DNA of 39,642 bases from contig NBLL01000058.1 in assembly GCA_002084355.1 (NCBI GenBank), positions 1 to 39,642 on the forward strand. Direction: 5' to 3'. The notes under the pieces are model-generated. The model saw only the letters and a list, made by a program, of their open reading frames with translations. It was not told the origin of the DNA and searched no databases. The translations under genes were made by a program, and so were the position numbers. Positions 18,201 to 27,494 of the stretch are shown here, one piece after another. This stretch comes from Bacteroidetes bacterium 4572_128 (GTDB lineage Bacteria; Bacteroidota; Bacteroidia; Bacteroidales; 4572-128). How positions within the stretch are numbered: position 1 is the stretch's first letter; each line of letters starts with the position of its first letter.

Positions 18201-18554
18201 TTAAAATACTTTATTTTCTTCGAAAGTTTTTTTTGCTATTTTTAGTTTTAATTCTAAATCTTTTGATAATTTTTTCGCAATATCAATTTTTTTATTCTCT
18301 AAACTTTTACCTAAATTTAAAGATATAAAAAAAGCATTTTTAATTGCTAAATTCCCTAAAACCCCTAATAATTTATGATTTATCTTTTTTGCTAAAACAA
18401 AATTATCTTTTTCTAAAAAATCATTTAATAATTTTATGTTTTCTTTGTAGGAAGAAAAAAAACTAAATAACATACGTTTTGCAAGATCTTTGTTTCCAGA
18501 AATCCTAATAAATAATTCTTGAAAATCAATATCTTTAGACTTTAAATTATTCAT
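18201..18554 (-). CDS. Histidine phosphotransfer (Hpt) domain protein
   Basis: 117-aa, all-helical stand-alone Hpt protein. The phospho-acceptor is predicted as His60 in AKKINHKLLGVLGNLAIKNAF, which fits the Hpt pattern H.L.G...N.G. Such proteins relay phosphate between hybrid histidine kinases and response regulators. No kinase or regulator gene is nearby; instead it sits 19 nt after a large ABC transporter gene and before asd, so partners must lie elsewhere. Complete. Confidence 0.75.
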   Translation of the reverse strand: MNNLKSKDIDFQELFIRISGNKDLAKRMLFSFFSSYKENIKLLNDFLEKDNFVLAKKINHKLLGVLGNLAIKNAFFISLNLGKSLENKKIDIAKKLSKDLELKLKIAKKTFEENKVF

Positions 18555-18573
18555 TTTTTTTTATTTTTTAATT

Positions 18574-21537
18574 TTATAAATTTCCAATAATTTTTAAGAA
18601 CTTTGTAAGAAGTTTAAAATAAAGTGTAATATATAAGATTATTGCCATTAGCCATAAAACTAATAAATTAACCCAAAAAGTATCTAAAAAAACACCAAAT
18701 AATTTTTTTCTCGGAGCATAAAAATGAGATTTTAAAAAATTAGATTCTGGGTCATAAAAAATAGGTTCACTTTTCCTATGCAAATGTCCATCATATTCAA
18801 AAATCTTATTAGATTCATTTTTATTTTTTAATAAATCAGATAAACTTTCATTATAGTAATTTTTCTTCTTTTTTATAAATGCATCAATTTCTGTAGTATT
18901 TTTTTGCAAATTTCTAATTAATTTATCTTTTTTTTCATTTGCCCTATTATAACGTTTCATATAATAATTTTTTAAAATATTAAAAAAATTATTAACTTGT
19001 CTAAAAATATTCTTATTAATAGATTCTATCTCTAAATTATCTAAATCATCAAATTTTAATTTTTTATGATAAGATAATTCCTTAGAAATTTCATTTCTTA
19101 AAAGATTTAAATTAGAAATAACTTCTTCTTTTTTTTCTTTTATTTTTAAATTTCTTTCGCAAAAGCTTAATTTATTTTCTAATTTTTTTATCCAGTAATT
19201 TTTTTTAAATTCTGCATTACTCATTACTTTATCATAAAAAAAGAAATTTTTTTCATATTCATTATCTTTAAATTGTAAAACAGCAAGCGCCTCATAAGCC
19301 CAACGAGAAACCATCATTTCACCATAAAAAGGAATACTATTCGGCGAAGAAATTGTCGGATTAAGTTTATCGAATTTCACTATAATACCACTTAAAATAA
19401 TTTGTGGAATAATTAAAAATGGTATTAAAATATAAACAGTTACAGGTTTTTCAAAAGAATCTGAAATATTTAAACCGAGCATATTTGCAACAGAAAACGT
19501 AGAAAAAACAATTAAAAAATATTCTAAAAAAAGACCTCTTATTTCCATAATAAGATTTCCAACAATTACAAAACTCAAAGCTTGAAAAGCAGAAAGAGCA
19601 AATAAAATAGCAACCTTAGAAAACAAATAACTTGTTCTGCTGAGATTTAAGAATGCTTCTCTTTTTATATTTTCGCTGAAAACATAATCAGAAACATTTT
19701 TATCTATATCGAAATATCTTATTATAAAAGAAAGTAAAAAAGCTAAAAAAGCCGATTGCAAAAAATTAATAAACATATATTGTTTATTGGATAATTTTGA
19801 CAACACATCTCGTTTCAAAAAAACGAGAAATTGATTAAATTTATTTGGAATTTTAAAAGATATTTCTGGAAGTTCTAAAGTATTTGTCTCTTTTTTTTCT
19901 TTTAATGTTTCGGAAAATTCTTCAAAATGCTCAAACCATTCTATCGGAGTAGTTTTTCTTGTTTTTGTAAGATTTCCATATTCATCTAAAACTTGTGATT
20001 CAACAATATTAAAAATTTGCTCAGAATTTACATTCCCACAAACATGACAAACGCTTTCGTTCCAATCTGCTTGTAATATCCTTGATTTAAAATACATAAT
20101 TGAATCTATAGGATCACCCTTAAAAATCAAATAACCTCCAGTATCTAATATCATTAACTTATCAAACATTTTAAAAATGTCGGATGAAGGCTGATGAATT
20201 ACTATAAAAACTAATTTTCCTTTCAAAGATAATTCTTTTAAAAGGTCTAATATATTTTCAGAATCTCTTGACGAAAGTCCAGAAGTAGGTTCATCAAGAA
20301 ATAATACTGATGGTTCTCTTAATAATTCTAATGAAATATTCAAACGTTTTCTTTGTCCACCGCTAATTTTTTTATTCAGTGGATTTCCAACTTTCATATT
20401 TCTAATGTCATAAAGTCCAAGATTTAAAAGTAATTTTAAAACTATTCTTATGATTTTATATTGATTATAATCCTCGAAGCATAATTTTGCATTAAAAAAT
20501 AAATTTTGAAAAACTGTCAAGTCTTCCATCAATAAATCATCTTGCGAAACATAACCAATTACACCTTCTATTTTTTCTTTTTCTTTATGGATATCTACTC
20601 CATTAATTAAAACTGCTCCTTCAGTTGGTGGAAAAGTTCCATTTAAAACATTTAATAATGTGGATTTTCCCGCTCCACTTGCTCCCATTATTCCTACCAT
20701 TTTTCCAGACTCGCCAGAAAAACTTAAATTATGAAGTCCCTTAAAACCGTTTTTAAATTTATATTCTATATTATTTATATCAAAATTAATTTTAACTTTA
20801 GAATCATCTATTATAAACGCTCCAACAATATCACTAAAATAAATAGGTTTGATTTTAGGTGTTCTTATTGATGCACCAAAAGTTAAAACATAAATTTTAT
20901 TTTGTCTAACTAATTGACTACTAATTGATAATTCACTTTCTCCAGAATATTGCATTATATGAAGATCTGAAGGTTGAATATGAAGTATTTTTATTTCACC
21001 GAATAAATTTTCAGAAAAAATATGTTTTACTTCTTTATACTTATGTTTTTCAACATTATTTATTAATAAAACTTCTGGAATATCAGATACTTCTAAAGTA
21101 TTTATAATAAAATCGCTAATTTTTTTAAATTCATCTAATGGGATTAAAAAAGTATCCGCAACAGTACTAACAAATTCCATTTCTTGTTCGGAGATTTCTT
21201 CCTCTTTATCTGATTTTATAAATTCTAATAAAAGAATTACTAGTATATATTTTTGTCTTTGTGCTAATTCTTGGTTAATTTCTGTACAAATTTTTAAAAC
21301 TCTAACAGAGCTAAAAGCAAGTTGTTTTCTTACTTTACTAGTTTTTTTATTTCTTCTTCTTTTCTGGAACTTGTCTAAATATTCTCTAAAAACTTGGAGG
21401 TATTCTTTTACAAGTTCTTTATTTAATTGTTGTTCTAAAAAAGATTTAACAACAGAAATACGTTCTAAAATATCACTCTCTGGGCGAGCTATAATTGCAA
21501 ATAATTGCATTAATGCTCTTAAAATCTTCTGACTCAT
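18574..21537 (-). CDS. Large ABC transporter (ATPase + ABC-2 permease, ABCG-like), in-frame gap in permease
   Basis: 987 aa. The N-terminal region of about 150 residues is helical, TerB-like (tentative). The nucleotide-binding domain has Walker A GIMGASGAGKST (about 282-293), Q-loop YVSQDD, signature ISGGQRKRL (about 391-399), Walker B VLFLDEPTSGLS and H-loop VIHQPSS, an order and wording typical of White/ABCG transporters. A CHVCGN pair occurs near 497-502. The C-terminal permease has at least six hydrophobic segments, with a large coiled charged loop before the last. At about residue 623, FSEN joins IKREAFLNLS directly; relatives have about 33 residues there, including a membrane helix and the SAEEI.RD motif, so a block seems lost in frame near 19669. 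Substrate unknown. Confidence 0.85.
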   Translation of the reverse strand: MSQKILRALMQLFAIIARPESDILERISVVKSFLEQQLNKELVKEYLQVFREYLDKFQKRRRNKKTSKVRKQLAFSSVRVLKICTEINQELAQRQKYILVILLLEFIKSDKEEEISEQEMEFVSTVADTFLIPLDEFKKISDFIINTLEVSDIPEVLLINNVEKHKYKEVKHIFSENLFGEIKILHIQPSDLHIMQYSGESELSISSQLVRQNKIYVLTFGASIRTPKIKPIYFSDIVGAFIIDDSKVKINFDINNIEYKFKNGFKGLHNLSFSGESGKMVGIMGASGAGKSTLLNVLNGTFPPTEGAVLINGVDIHKEKEKIEGVIGYVSQDDLLMEDLTVFQNLFFNAKLCFEDYNQYKIIRIVLKLLLNLGLYDIRNMKVGNPLNKKISGGQRKRLNISLELLREPSVLFLDEPTSGLSSRDSENILDLLKELSLKGKLVFIVIHQPSSDIFKMFDKLMILDTGGYLIFKGDPIDSIMYFKSRILQADWNESVCHVCGNVNSEQIFNIVESQVLDEYGNLTKTRKTTPIEWFEHFEEFSETLKEKKETNTLELPEISFKIPNKFNQFLVFLKRDVLSKLSNKQYMFINFLQSAFLAFLLSFIIRYFDIDKNVSDYVFSENIKREAFLNLSRTSYLFSKVAILFALSAFQALSFVIVGNLIMEIRGLFLEYFLIVFSTFSVANMLGLNISDSFEKPVTVYILIPFLIIPQIILSGIIVKFDKLNPTISSPNSIPFYGEMMVSRWAYEALAVLQFKDNEYEKNFFFYDKVMSNAEFKKNYWIKKLENKLSFCERNLKIKEKKEEVISNLNLLRNEISKELSYHKKLKFDDLDNLEIESINKNIFRQVNNFFNILKNYYMKRYNRANEKKDKLIRNLQKNTTEIDAFIKKKKNYYNESLSDLLKNKNESNKIFEYDGHLHRKSEPIFYDPESNFLKSHFYAPRKKLFGVFLDTFWVNLLVLWLMAIILYITLYFKLLTKFLKIIGNL

Positions 21538-21640
21538 TTTTCAAAAATTTTTACAAATTAAAAAAAAAAATTTTTTTTTTTTAATTTTTTTTTAGAAATT
21601 TAAAATTGTTCTTTTATCATTCACAAAATTTTAATATTAA

Positions 21641-21673
21641 AAAAAATTCCAATTATGATAATTGGAATTTTTT
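21641..21673 (-). terminator. Terminator of the C69 peptidase gene
   Basis: A perfect 16-bp inverted repeat (ATTCCAATTAT-G-ATAATTGGAAT core) just beyond the C69 gene 3' end, flanked by A and T tracts, before the ABC transporter start. Confidence 0.75.
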
Positions 21674-21689
21674 ATATTTTTTATATTTT

Positions 21690-23412
21690 TCATTTTTTAA
21701 AAAATAAAAATATCAAATATCCAATGGAAATTCCAACAATTAAAGTAATTAAATATGTTGCTATTGCTTTTTTATCATGTGAACAAGTATCTTCTTTTTT
21801 TGAAATAATAATTTTTTTATCAATACTTTTTTTATTCTCTAAAACAATATGTTTTTTATTATCTTTTGCTTTTTGTTTTATTCTTGATATAATAGTTTCT
21901 TTTCCATAATCTTTCATTCTTAATTCTTCACCTCTTTTTGCTACTACATCACGATAAAAATCTTCGCTATATCCACAATATTGTGGCACACCTTTTTCAT
22001 CTTTTTTATAACCGTCAAGATATTTAGTAAATAATTCCTGTCCAAATTTTATCCATCTTTGATGAGTTTCTATAGATTGTTTTTTAGAAAAAGAAGTAAT
22101 ATATCCAAGAGCAGCATTTTTATCTTTTTCAAATAATTTAGTAGCTTCTTCATCTACTTTTATAATTTCTTTTAAAAAAGAAAATTCTAATTCTCTTTGC
22201 ACTTTTTTTAAATCTATAATCATTTCATTATAACGAGTATAAACGTAATTAGAAACAAAATTAAATGCCCAAAATGATGCGTCCCAGGTAAAATTTTTTA
22301 AACTTCCATTGCCTTTTCTTAAATTATCTGGTACACTTTTTATACCGCAATACATAGGTACATAAACTGTCATATCAGTATCATCAACACCAAACACTTA
22401 CACTATCAACTTTCCAAACTAAAGGTCGCCATCTATAAGGTAGTCCAAAAGGTCCAGCATCTTTTCCCTTAGTCATATCCATTGGTGTTCCTTCAAAATG
22501 ATCTCTCATTAGTTCCATTAAATCGTGAGTACTAATTTTTTTATCTGGTTTTATCCAAAGTGGCATTCTTTCTGCACCGGTTACTCCATCTACATAATCA
22601 AAATATTTTTTGCAATTCTTATTTACTCTATTAAACATTGCCCAAACTCTCGCTTCGCAAAAACGTAAAGCACCATAATCTAAGGGAGCATAAGCATCAG
22701 CAAAACTAAAATCTTTATCTTTTCCATTAAAATATCCTTTTTTTCTTGCGAAAGAAATAACATCTTTTGCATATAAACAGTTTTCTTTGTCATTTAGAGG
22801 AAAAGTTGTTATTCTTGCTTGATTTGCGTGTCCAGAAATATAACCGTCAGGAATTCTACGTGCAACCCAAACTGCACCTTTATTTCCAACACCTTTGCCA
22901 ATAAAATCCATTATCCATGCTTCGTTTTTATCAATTATAGAAAATGATTCTCCAGTGCTGTAATAACCATATTCATTAACTAATTCGTTCATTACTTTTA
23001 TTGCTTCTCGTGCTGTTTTTGCACGTTGTAAAGTAATGTAAATCAAACTACCATAATCAATTAAACCTGTTGTGTCTTGCAGTTCTTTTCGTCCTGTGTA
23101 AGTCGTTTCGCCTATTGCAAGTTGGTACTCGTTCATATTTCCAACCACAGAATAAGTGTGCAAAACTTGTTTTATTGCACCTAAGTATTTTCCTGTGTCC
23201 CACTCAAAAACTTTAAGCAAAGCTCCTTCGGGAAAATCTCTCGATGGAAAATAATATAATTCTCCATACATATGCTGAGAATCTGCGGCATAAGTTATCA
23301 TATTAGAACCGTCAGCAGAAGCACCACTTGTAATAATGAAATTAGTACAAGCAAAATTATTTCCTATAAGTAATAGGAAAAAAATAAATAAACTAAAATT
23401 TTTTTTTTTCAT
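21690..23412 (-). pseudogene. C69-family dipeptidase, exported, split by an internal deletion
   Basis: Ntn-hydrolase peptidase (PepD/U34-like). A signal peptide (KKKNFSLFIFFLLLIGNNFA) is followed directly by the nucleophile cysteine of CTNFIITSGASADGS, about residue 22. YAADSQHMYGEL, the SFSIIDKNEAWIMDF strand and GYISGHANQARITTF are family features. The first ORF ends WRPLVWKVDSVSVWC. The second frame resumes at FGVDDTDMTVYVPMYCGI and runs through SLKNFTWDASFWAFNFVSNYVYTRYN to a C-terminal membrane helix (ATYLITLIVGISIGYLIFLFF). Relatives carry about 33 residues at the join (around TQQTGFSFVAQ.RSWLPD), so roughly 100 nt and a frame are missing near 22395. Otherwise well preserved. Confidence 0.88.
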
Positions 23413-23471
23413 TTTTCAAATAATTTTTTTACAAAACTAAAAAAAAAATAATATTTTTCATAAAAAAAAAA

Positions 23472-23479
23472 TAATTTTG
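23472..23479 (+). promoter_or_regulatory. -7 promoter element for ruvX-def
   Basis: TAATTTTG matches TAnnTTTG and lies 13 nt before the ruvX ATG in the divergent gap with the C69 gene. Confidence 0.5.
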
Positions 23480-23492
23480 CAAAAAGAATAAA

Positions 23493-23921
23493 ATGAGTAG
23501 AATTATTGCATTTGATGTTGGTAAAAAAAGAATTGGAATTGCGGTTACTGATCCATTAAAAATAATTGCAAATAGATTGACAACTGTTCAAAATAGAGAT
23601 ATTTTTGAATTTTTAAAAGATTATTTAAAAAAAGAAAATGTTTGTTGTTTTGTTGTTGGTTTAGCAAAACAGATGAATAATAAAGCATCAGAATCTACTA
23701 TTTATATTAATCTTTTTGTGAAAAAGTTAAAAAAGATTTTCCCAAATATTCCTATAGAATGGGAAGACGAAAGATTTACATCTAAGATTGCTTTTCAAAC
23801 AATGATAGATGGAGGTTTGAAAAGAAAAAGAAGACAAGATAAGAAATTAATTGACGGTATTAGTGCAACAATTATTTTGCAATCTTATCTAGAAAGAAAA
23901 AGTTTTAAATTAAAAAATTAA
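23493..23921 (+). CDS. ruvX: Putative pre-16S rRNA nuclease / Holliday junction resolvase-like YqgF
   Basis: RNase H-fold nuclease of the YqgF/RuvX family, implicated in 16S rRNA 5' maturation. Acidic metal ligand in IIAFDVGKKRIGIAVTDP (Asp8); FVVGLAKQMN, WEDERFTS and DGISATIILQSYL complete the family pattern. 142 aa is typical. Eleven nt separate it from def, with which it forms an operon. Confidence 0.93.
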   Translation: MSRIIAFDVGKKRIGIAVTDPLKIIANRLTTVQNRDIFEFLKDYLKKENVCCFVVGLAKQMNNKASESTIYINLFVKKLKKIFPNIPIEWEDERFTSKIAFQTMIDGGLKRKRRQDKKLIDGISATIILQSYLERKSFKLKN

Positions 23922-23932
23922 AAATAATAAAA

Positions 23933-24484
23933 ATGAAATTATCTGTTATTCCTTATGGCTCATTTATTTTGAGAAAAAACAATTCAGAAATTAATGAAAA
24001 TTATAAAGATCTTGATAAACTTATAAAAGATATGTTTGAAACTATGTATTTTGCAAATGGAGTTGGTCTTGCTGGTCCCCAAGTTAATAAAAATATTCGT
24101 TTATTTGTTATAGATGCTTCGGTTATGGAGGAAGATGACCCAAAAGCAAAAGATTTTAAACAAGTTTTCATAAATCCAAAAATTATTAAAGAAGAAGGAA
24201 AATTATGGAAATATAAAGAAGGATGTCTGAGTGTTCCAGAGATAAGAGAACACGTTAAGAGAAAATCCATTATTCATATAGAATATTTTGATGAAAATTT
24301 TTATTTTCACAAAAAAACTTATGACGGAGTAATTGCAAGAATTATTCAACATGAATGTGATCATTTAGATGGTATTGTTTTTGTAGACAAAATTTCACCT
24401 ATAAAAAAGCGATTATTAAAAAGTAAATTAAAAGCCATTTCAAAAGGTAAAATTTCAACAGATTATAAAATGAAATATAATTAA
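23933..24484 (+). CDS. def: Peptide deformylase
   Basis: Removes the formyl group from nascent N-terminal fMet. Three motifs are complete: GVGLAGPQV (43-51), EGCLSVP (96-102, metal-ligand Cys98) and QHECDHLDG (139-147, two His ligands and the catalytic Glu). 183 aa, complete. The second member of the ruvX-def operon, followed immediately by repeat array 3. Confidence 0.97.
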   Translation: MKLSVIPYGSFILRKNNSEINENYKDLDKLIKDMFETMYFANGVGLAGPQVNKNIRLFVIDASVMEEDDPKAKDFKQVFINPKIIKEEGKLWKYKEGCLSVPEIREHVKRKSIIHIEYFDENFYFHKKTYDGVIARIIQHECDHLDGIVFVDKISPIKKRLLKSKLKAISKGKISTDYKMKYN

Positions 24485-24690
24485 AAAAAATTTTTTCAAA
24501 AATCGTCCAAAATTTTAATGTTTTTTATTTTGAAAAATAAAAAAAATTTTTCAAAAATCGTCCAAAATTTTAATGTTTTTTATTTTGAAAATAAAAAAAT
24601 TTTTTCAAAAAATGTCCAAAATTTTAATGTTTTTTATTTTGAAAATAAAAAAAAATTTTTTCAAAAATCGTCCAAAATTTTAACCTTTTT
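24485..24690. repeat. Tandem array 3: four ~55-bp units with core TCGTCC
   Basis: Units read TTTTTTCAAAAATCGTCC, AAAATTTTAATG, TTTTTTATTTTGAAAATAAA; the third has ATGTCC. In reverse complement the core is GGACGATTTTTGAAAAAA, i.e. the same build as arrays 1 and 2 in the opposite orientation. Degenerate relatives with cores TTGTCC, ACGACG, TCACC and TTCGGC continue to about 24990. The 24518 ORF-track entry is a translation of the repeat. Confidence 0.85.
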
Positions 24691-24699
24691 ATTGAAAAC

Positions 24700-24731
24700 A
24701 ACATTGGAGTTTTTTTTTAAACTCCAATGTT
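24700..24731. terminator. Hairpin AACATTGGAGTTT / AAACTCCAATGTT
   Basis: A perfect 13-bp stem with a T6 loop. The same ACATTGGAG stem recurs at 39350-39383, so this is a repeated hairpin type in this genome. It could end the ruvX-def transcript. Confidence 0.65.
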
Positions 24732-25094
24732 TGATGTAATGTTATGTTAAATTTTTTTCGAAAATTGTCCAAAATTTTAATAATTTTTAATAATTTTTAA
24801 TTTCAAAATAAATTTTTTTTCAAAAAACGACGAAATTTTAATGATTTTAAATATTAAAAAAAAATTTTTTCCAAAATCACCAATTTTTTTATAATTATTA
24901 TTAAAAAAAATTTTTCTTCAAAATCACCAATTTTTTTATGAATTTAAATATTTAAAAAAAAATTTCCAAAATTCGGCAAAATTTTTATATTTTTTAAATT
25001 TCAAAAAATTGTATAAAAAAATAATAATAAAAAGCAACTTTTTTTTAATTTTTACGTCATTAAATTATAAAACAAATTTTAATTTAAAAAAATT

Positions 25095-25916
25095 ATGAAA
25101 TTTAATTTATTAAGAATATTCTTAGTTTCCATTTTTGCAATTCCTTTCTTTATTATTTCTTAAAATTTAGCTTCAGGAGAAAATGACATTTTCTTTTTAG
25201 TCTCTTCGAGGGGAATAACAGAAGATTTAGAAGGCGATAAAAAAGATGGAGAATGTCCAAATGTAACATTTCAAGGAAATGCTTATCCAGCGGAAATGAT
25301 AATTGATTTTGGTGATGGATGTCAATTCAGAGAAAAAGAAAGAAAAGGAATTGTTAGAGCTAATTTTTCTCAAACTTGGGATGGAACTGTAGGAATGAGT
25401 GTAGTAATTACAATGGAAAATTATTTTGTTGATAATGTTAAGCATCAAGGAACTATGACTCTTACTTACAATGGAGATGAAGGAAATCCTTCTTTTACTA
25501 TGGTTGCCACAGATAATAAGTTGATATATCCTGCTGACACTTCTGGAAATAATCCTGAAGTATCTTGGTCGTCTGCAAAAACATTTACTTGGTTAAATGG
25601 TTTTGACGGTTTTACGGGAATAGAAAGTGATAATGTTTTTAATGACGATATTTTTACTATCAGTGGAACAACTAACGGAGTAAACAGAAATTCTAATGAT
25701 TTTTCTGTAATAATTGCAGATGATAATCCTTTATATTATGATATTAGTTGTGAATACATAAAATCTGGAATAATAACAATTACTGAAACTAGTGATACAG
25801 TGAGTGTTACGACTATAGATTTTTCGCCAAGCGAAGGTGAAACAACTGGAGATTGTGATAATCTTGTTACTATCACAACAGATAATCTTCCAAGCATAAC
25901 TACTAATTTAGAGTAA
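25095..25916 (+). pseudogene. Secreted protein gene with an in-frame stop in the signal-peptide region
   Basis: From ATG 25095 the frame reads MKFNLLRIFLVSIFAIPFFIIS, a good signal peptide, then TAA at 25161, then in the same frame NLASGENDIFFLV. The frame continues through the long ORF of the track (which starts at an internal Met, 25296) to 25916. The mature part has DGECPNVTF, MIIDFGDGCQF, ERKGIV and YFVDNVKHQGTMTL, resembling a family of Bacteroidota secreted or lipoprotein beta-strand proteins with IDFG.GC..RKG motifs. I know no function for it. The stop is either a nonsense mutation, a sequence error, or evidence that translation starts downstream without export. Confidence 0.65.
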
Positions 25917-25922
25917 TATTAA

Positions 25923-25988
25923 AAATCATAAAAAAAATTGATTTTCATAAAAAAATTTTTTTATGAAAATCAATTTTTTTTATGATTT
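25923..25988. terminator. 33-bp perfect palindrome, bidirectional terminator
   Basis: The two 33-nt arms are exact reverse complements with no loop (inner arms ATTTTCATAAAAAAA / TTTTTTTATGAAAAT). It lies between the convergent secreted-protein gene and purH; purH stops 7 nt beyond it. Confidence 0.8.
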
Positions 25989-25994
25989 ATTTTT

Positions 25995-27416
25995 TTAGTG
26001 TTTAAAATGTCTTGTTCCTGTGAAAACCATAGACATTTTTTTTTCGTCGCAAAATTTTATAACAGACTTATCTCTTATAGAACCACCCGGCTGAATTACA
26101 AAACGAATACCAGAATTATAAGCAATTTCTACAGAATCAGAAAATGGAAAAAAAGCGTCAGATGCCATTACAGAATTTTCTAAATCAAAATTAAAATGTT
26201 TTGCTTTTGCTATCGCTTGTTTCAATGCATCTACACGAGAAGTTTGCCCTACTCCACTACTTAAAAGTTGCTTATTTTTTGCAAGAACTATAGCATTAGA
26301 TTTTGTATGTTTTACAATTTTATTAGCAAAAAGTAAATCAGAAACTTCTTTAGATTCTGGAAAAATTTTTGTTACCGTTTTTAAATCTATTTTTTCTTCT
26401 GTTTTTAAATCTTTTTCTTGATAAAGAAAACCATTAAGAATAGTCCTAAATTGTTCTTTTTTGAAATTTTTATTCCCTTTTAAAACAAGAATAATTCTAT
26501 TCTTTTTTTGTTTTAAAATTTCTAAAGCATCTTCTTCGTAAGACGGTGCAATAATTACTTCAAAAAATATTTTATTAATTTCTTCAGCGGTTTTTTTATC
26601 TAAATTTTTATTACAAACCAAAACTCCACCAAAAGCAGAAATATTGTGTTTCAAAATTGCAAAAGTTGTTTCTTCAAATTCGGAAATTAAATTTAATGCA
26701 GCATCGATATCCAATAAATTATTGTAAGAAATTTTCTTTCCATTTAATTTATTAAAAATTTTTTCTAAATTTCCAGAAAAATAAGCCTCTTGATGAGGAT
26801 TTTCACCATATCTTAAAATGTTTTTTTTAGAAAAATAATTTAAAATATTTCTATCATAATCAGATGAGATAGAAAAAGATTTTCTTGCAAACTCTTTTCT
26901 CTCTTCTATACTTGTAATTCCATTATTTTTATCAAGAATTTTTATAAATTCTAAATATTGATTTTGAGAGGAAACAACAAAAACATCTTTATAATTTTTT
27001 GCAGAAGCACGTATCAAAGAAATTCCTCCGATATCAATTTTTTCTATAATTTCATCTTCACTTTTAGAATTTCTTACAGTTTCCTCGAAAGGATATAAAT
27101 CAACAATAACAAGATCTATATTTGGAATATTAAATTTTTCCAATTGTTTTTTGTCATTTTTATTTTCATTTCTTGCAAGTATTCCTCCGAAAATTTTCGG
27201 GTGTAAAGTTTTTACTCTACCATCCATTATCTCTGGAAAAGAAGTAATATTTTCAACAGAAGTAACTTTTACTCCTAAATTTTTTATAAATTTCTCAGTT
27301 CCACCTGTAGAAATAATTTGAACGTTTAAGTCATTTAATTTTCTAACTATTTTTTCCAAATTTTTCTTATAAAAAACAGAAATTAAAGCACTCTTAATTT
27401 TTTTTAAATTTTTCAT
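25995..27416 (-). CDS. purH: Bifunctional AICAR formyltransferase/IMP cyclohydrolase, missing the formyltransferase KHNNPCG block
   Basis: Last two steps of purine synthesis. The N-terminal IMP cyclohydrolase has SVFYKKNLEKIVRKL, STGGTEKFI, EIMDGRVKTLHPKIFGGIL and KNYKDVFVV. The C-terminal transformylase starts LRYGENPHQEAYF and ends with VGQTSRVDALKQAI, DAFFPFSDSVEIA and GTRHFKH. Here FAILKHN joins ISAFGGVL at about residue 258 (near 26642). Relatives read KHNN(A/P)CG followed by about 20 residues to DP(V/I)SAFGG, so about 24 residues directly after the catalytic Lys-His pair are gone in frame. A second gap of about 13 residues before LRYGENPHQ is possible. Total 473 aa against about 507 expected. 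As written, the transformylase half would not be expected to work. Confidence 0.9.
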   Translation of the reverse strand: MKNLKKIKSALISVFYKKNLEKIVRKLNDLNVQIISTGGTEKFIKNLGVKVTSVENITSFPEIMDGRVKTLHPKIFGGILARNENKNDKKQLEKFNIPNIDLVIVDLYPFEETVRNSKSEDEIIEKIDIGGISLIRASAKNYKDVFVVSSQNQYLEFIKILDKNNGITSIEERKEFARKSFSISSDYDRNILNYFSKKNILRYGENPHQEAYFSGNLEKIFNKLNGKKISYNNLLDIDAALNLISEFEETTFAILKHNISAFGGVLVCNKNLDKKTAEEINKIFFEVIIAPSYEEDALEILKQKKNRIILVLKGNKNFKKEQFRTILNGFLYQEKDLKTEEKIDLKTVTKIFPESKEVSDLLFANKIVKHTKSNAIVLAKNKQLLSSGVGQTSRVDALKQAIAKAKHFNFDLENSVMASDAFFPFSDSVEIAYNSGIRFVIQPGGSIRDKSVIKFCDEKKMSMVFTGTRHFKH

Positions 27417-27429
27417 TAAATTTTTTTAA

Positions 27430-27437
27430 CAAAAATA
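27430..27437 (-). promoter_or_regulatory. -7 promoter element for purH
   Basis: Minus-strand TATTTTTG 13 nt before the purH start, in a short divergent promoter region shared with the dehydrogenase gene. Confidence 0.5.
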
Positions 27438-27467
27438 ATATTTTTATTATTTTTAAAAAAAAATTAT

Positions 27468-27475
27468 TATTTTTG
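27468..27475 (+). promoter_or_regulatory. -7 promoter element for the dehydrogenase gene
   Basis: TATTTTTG 19 nt before ATG 27495. Confidence 0.5.
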
Positions 27476-27494
27476 TAAAAAAATTATAAAAATA

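Noticed and set aside
24518-24739. 73-aa plus-strand ORF in array 3
   Set aside because: Repeating FSKIVQNFNVFYFENKK is the repeat unit read through; it also runs into the hairpin at 24700.
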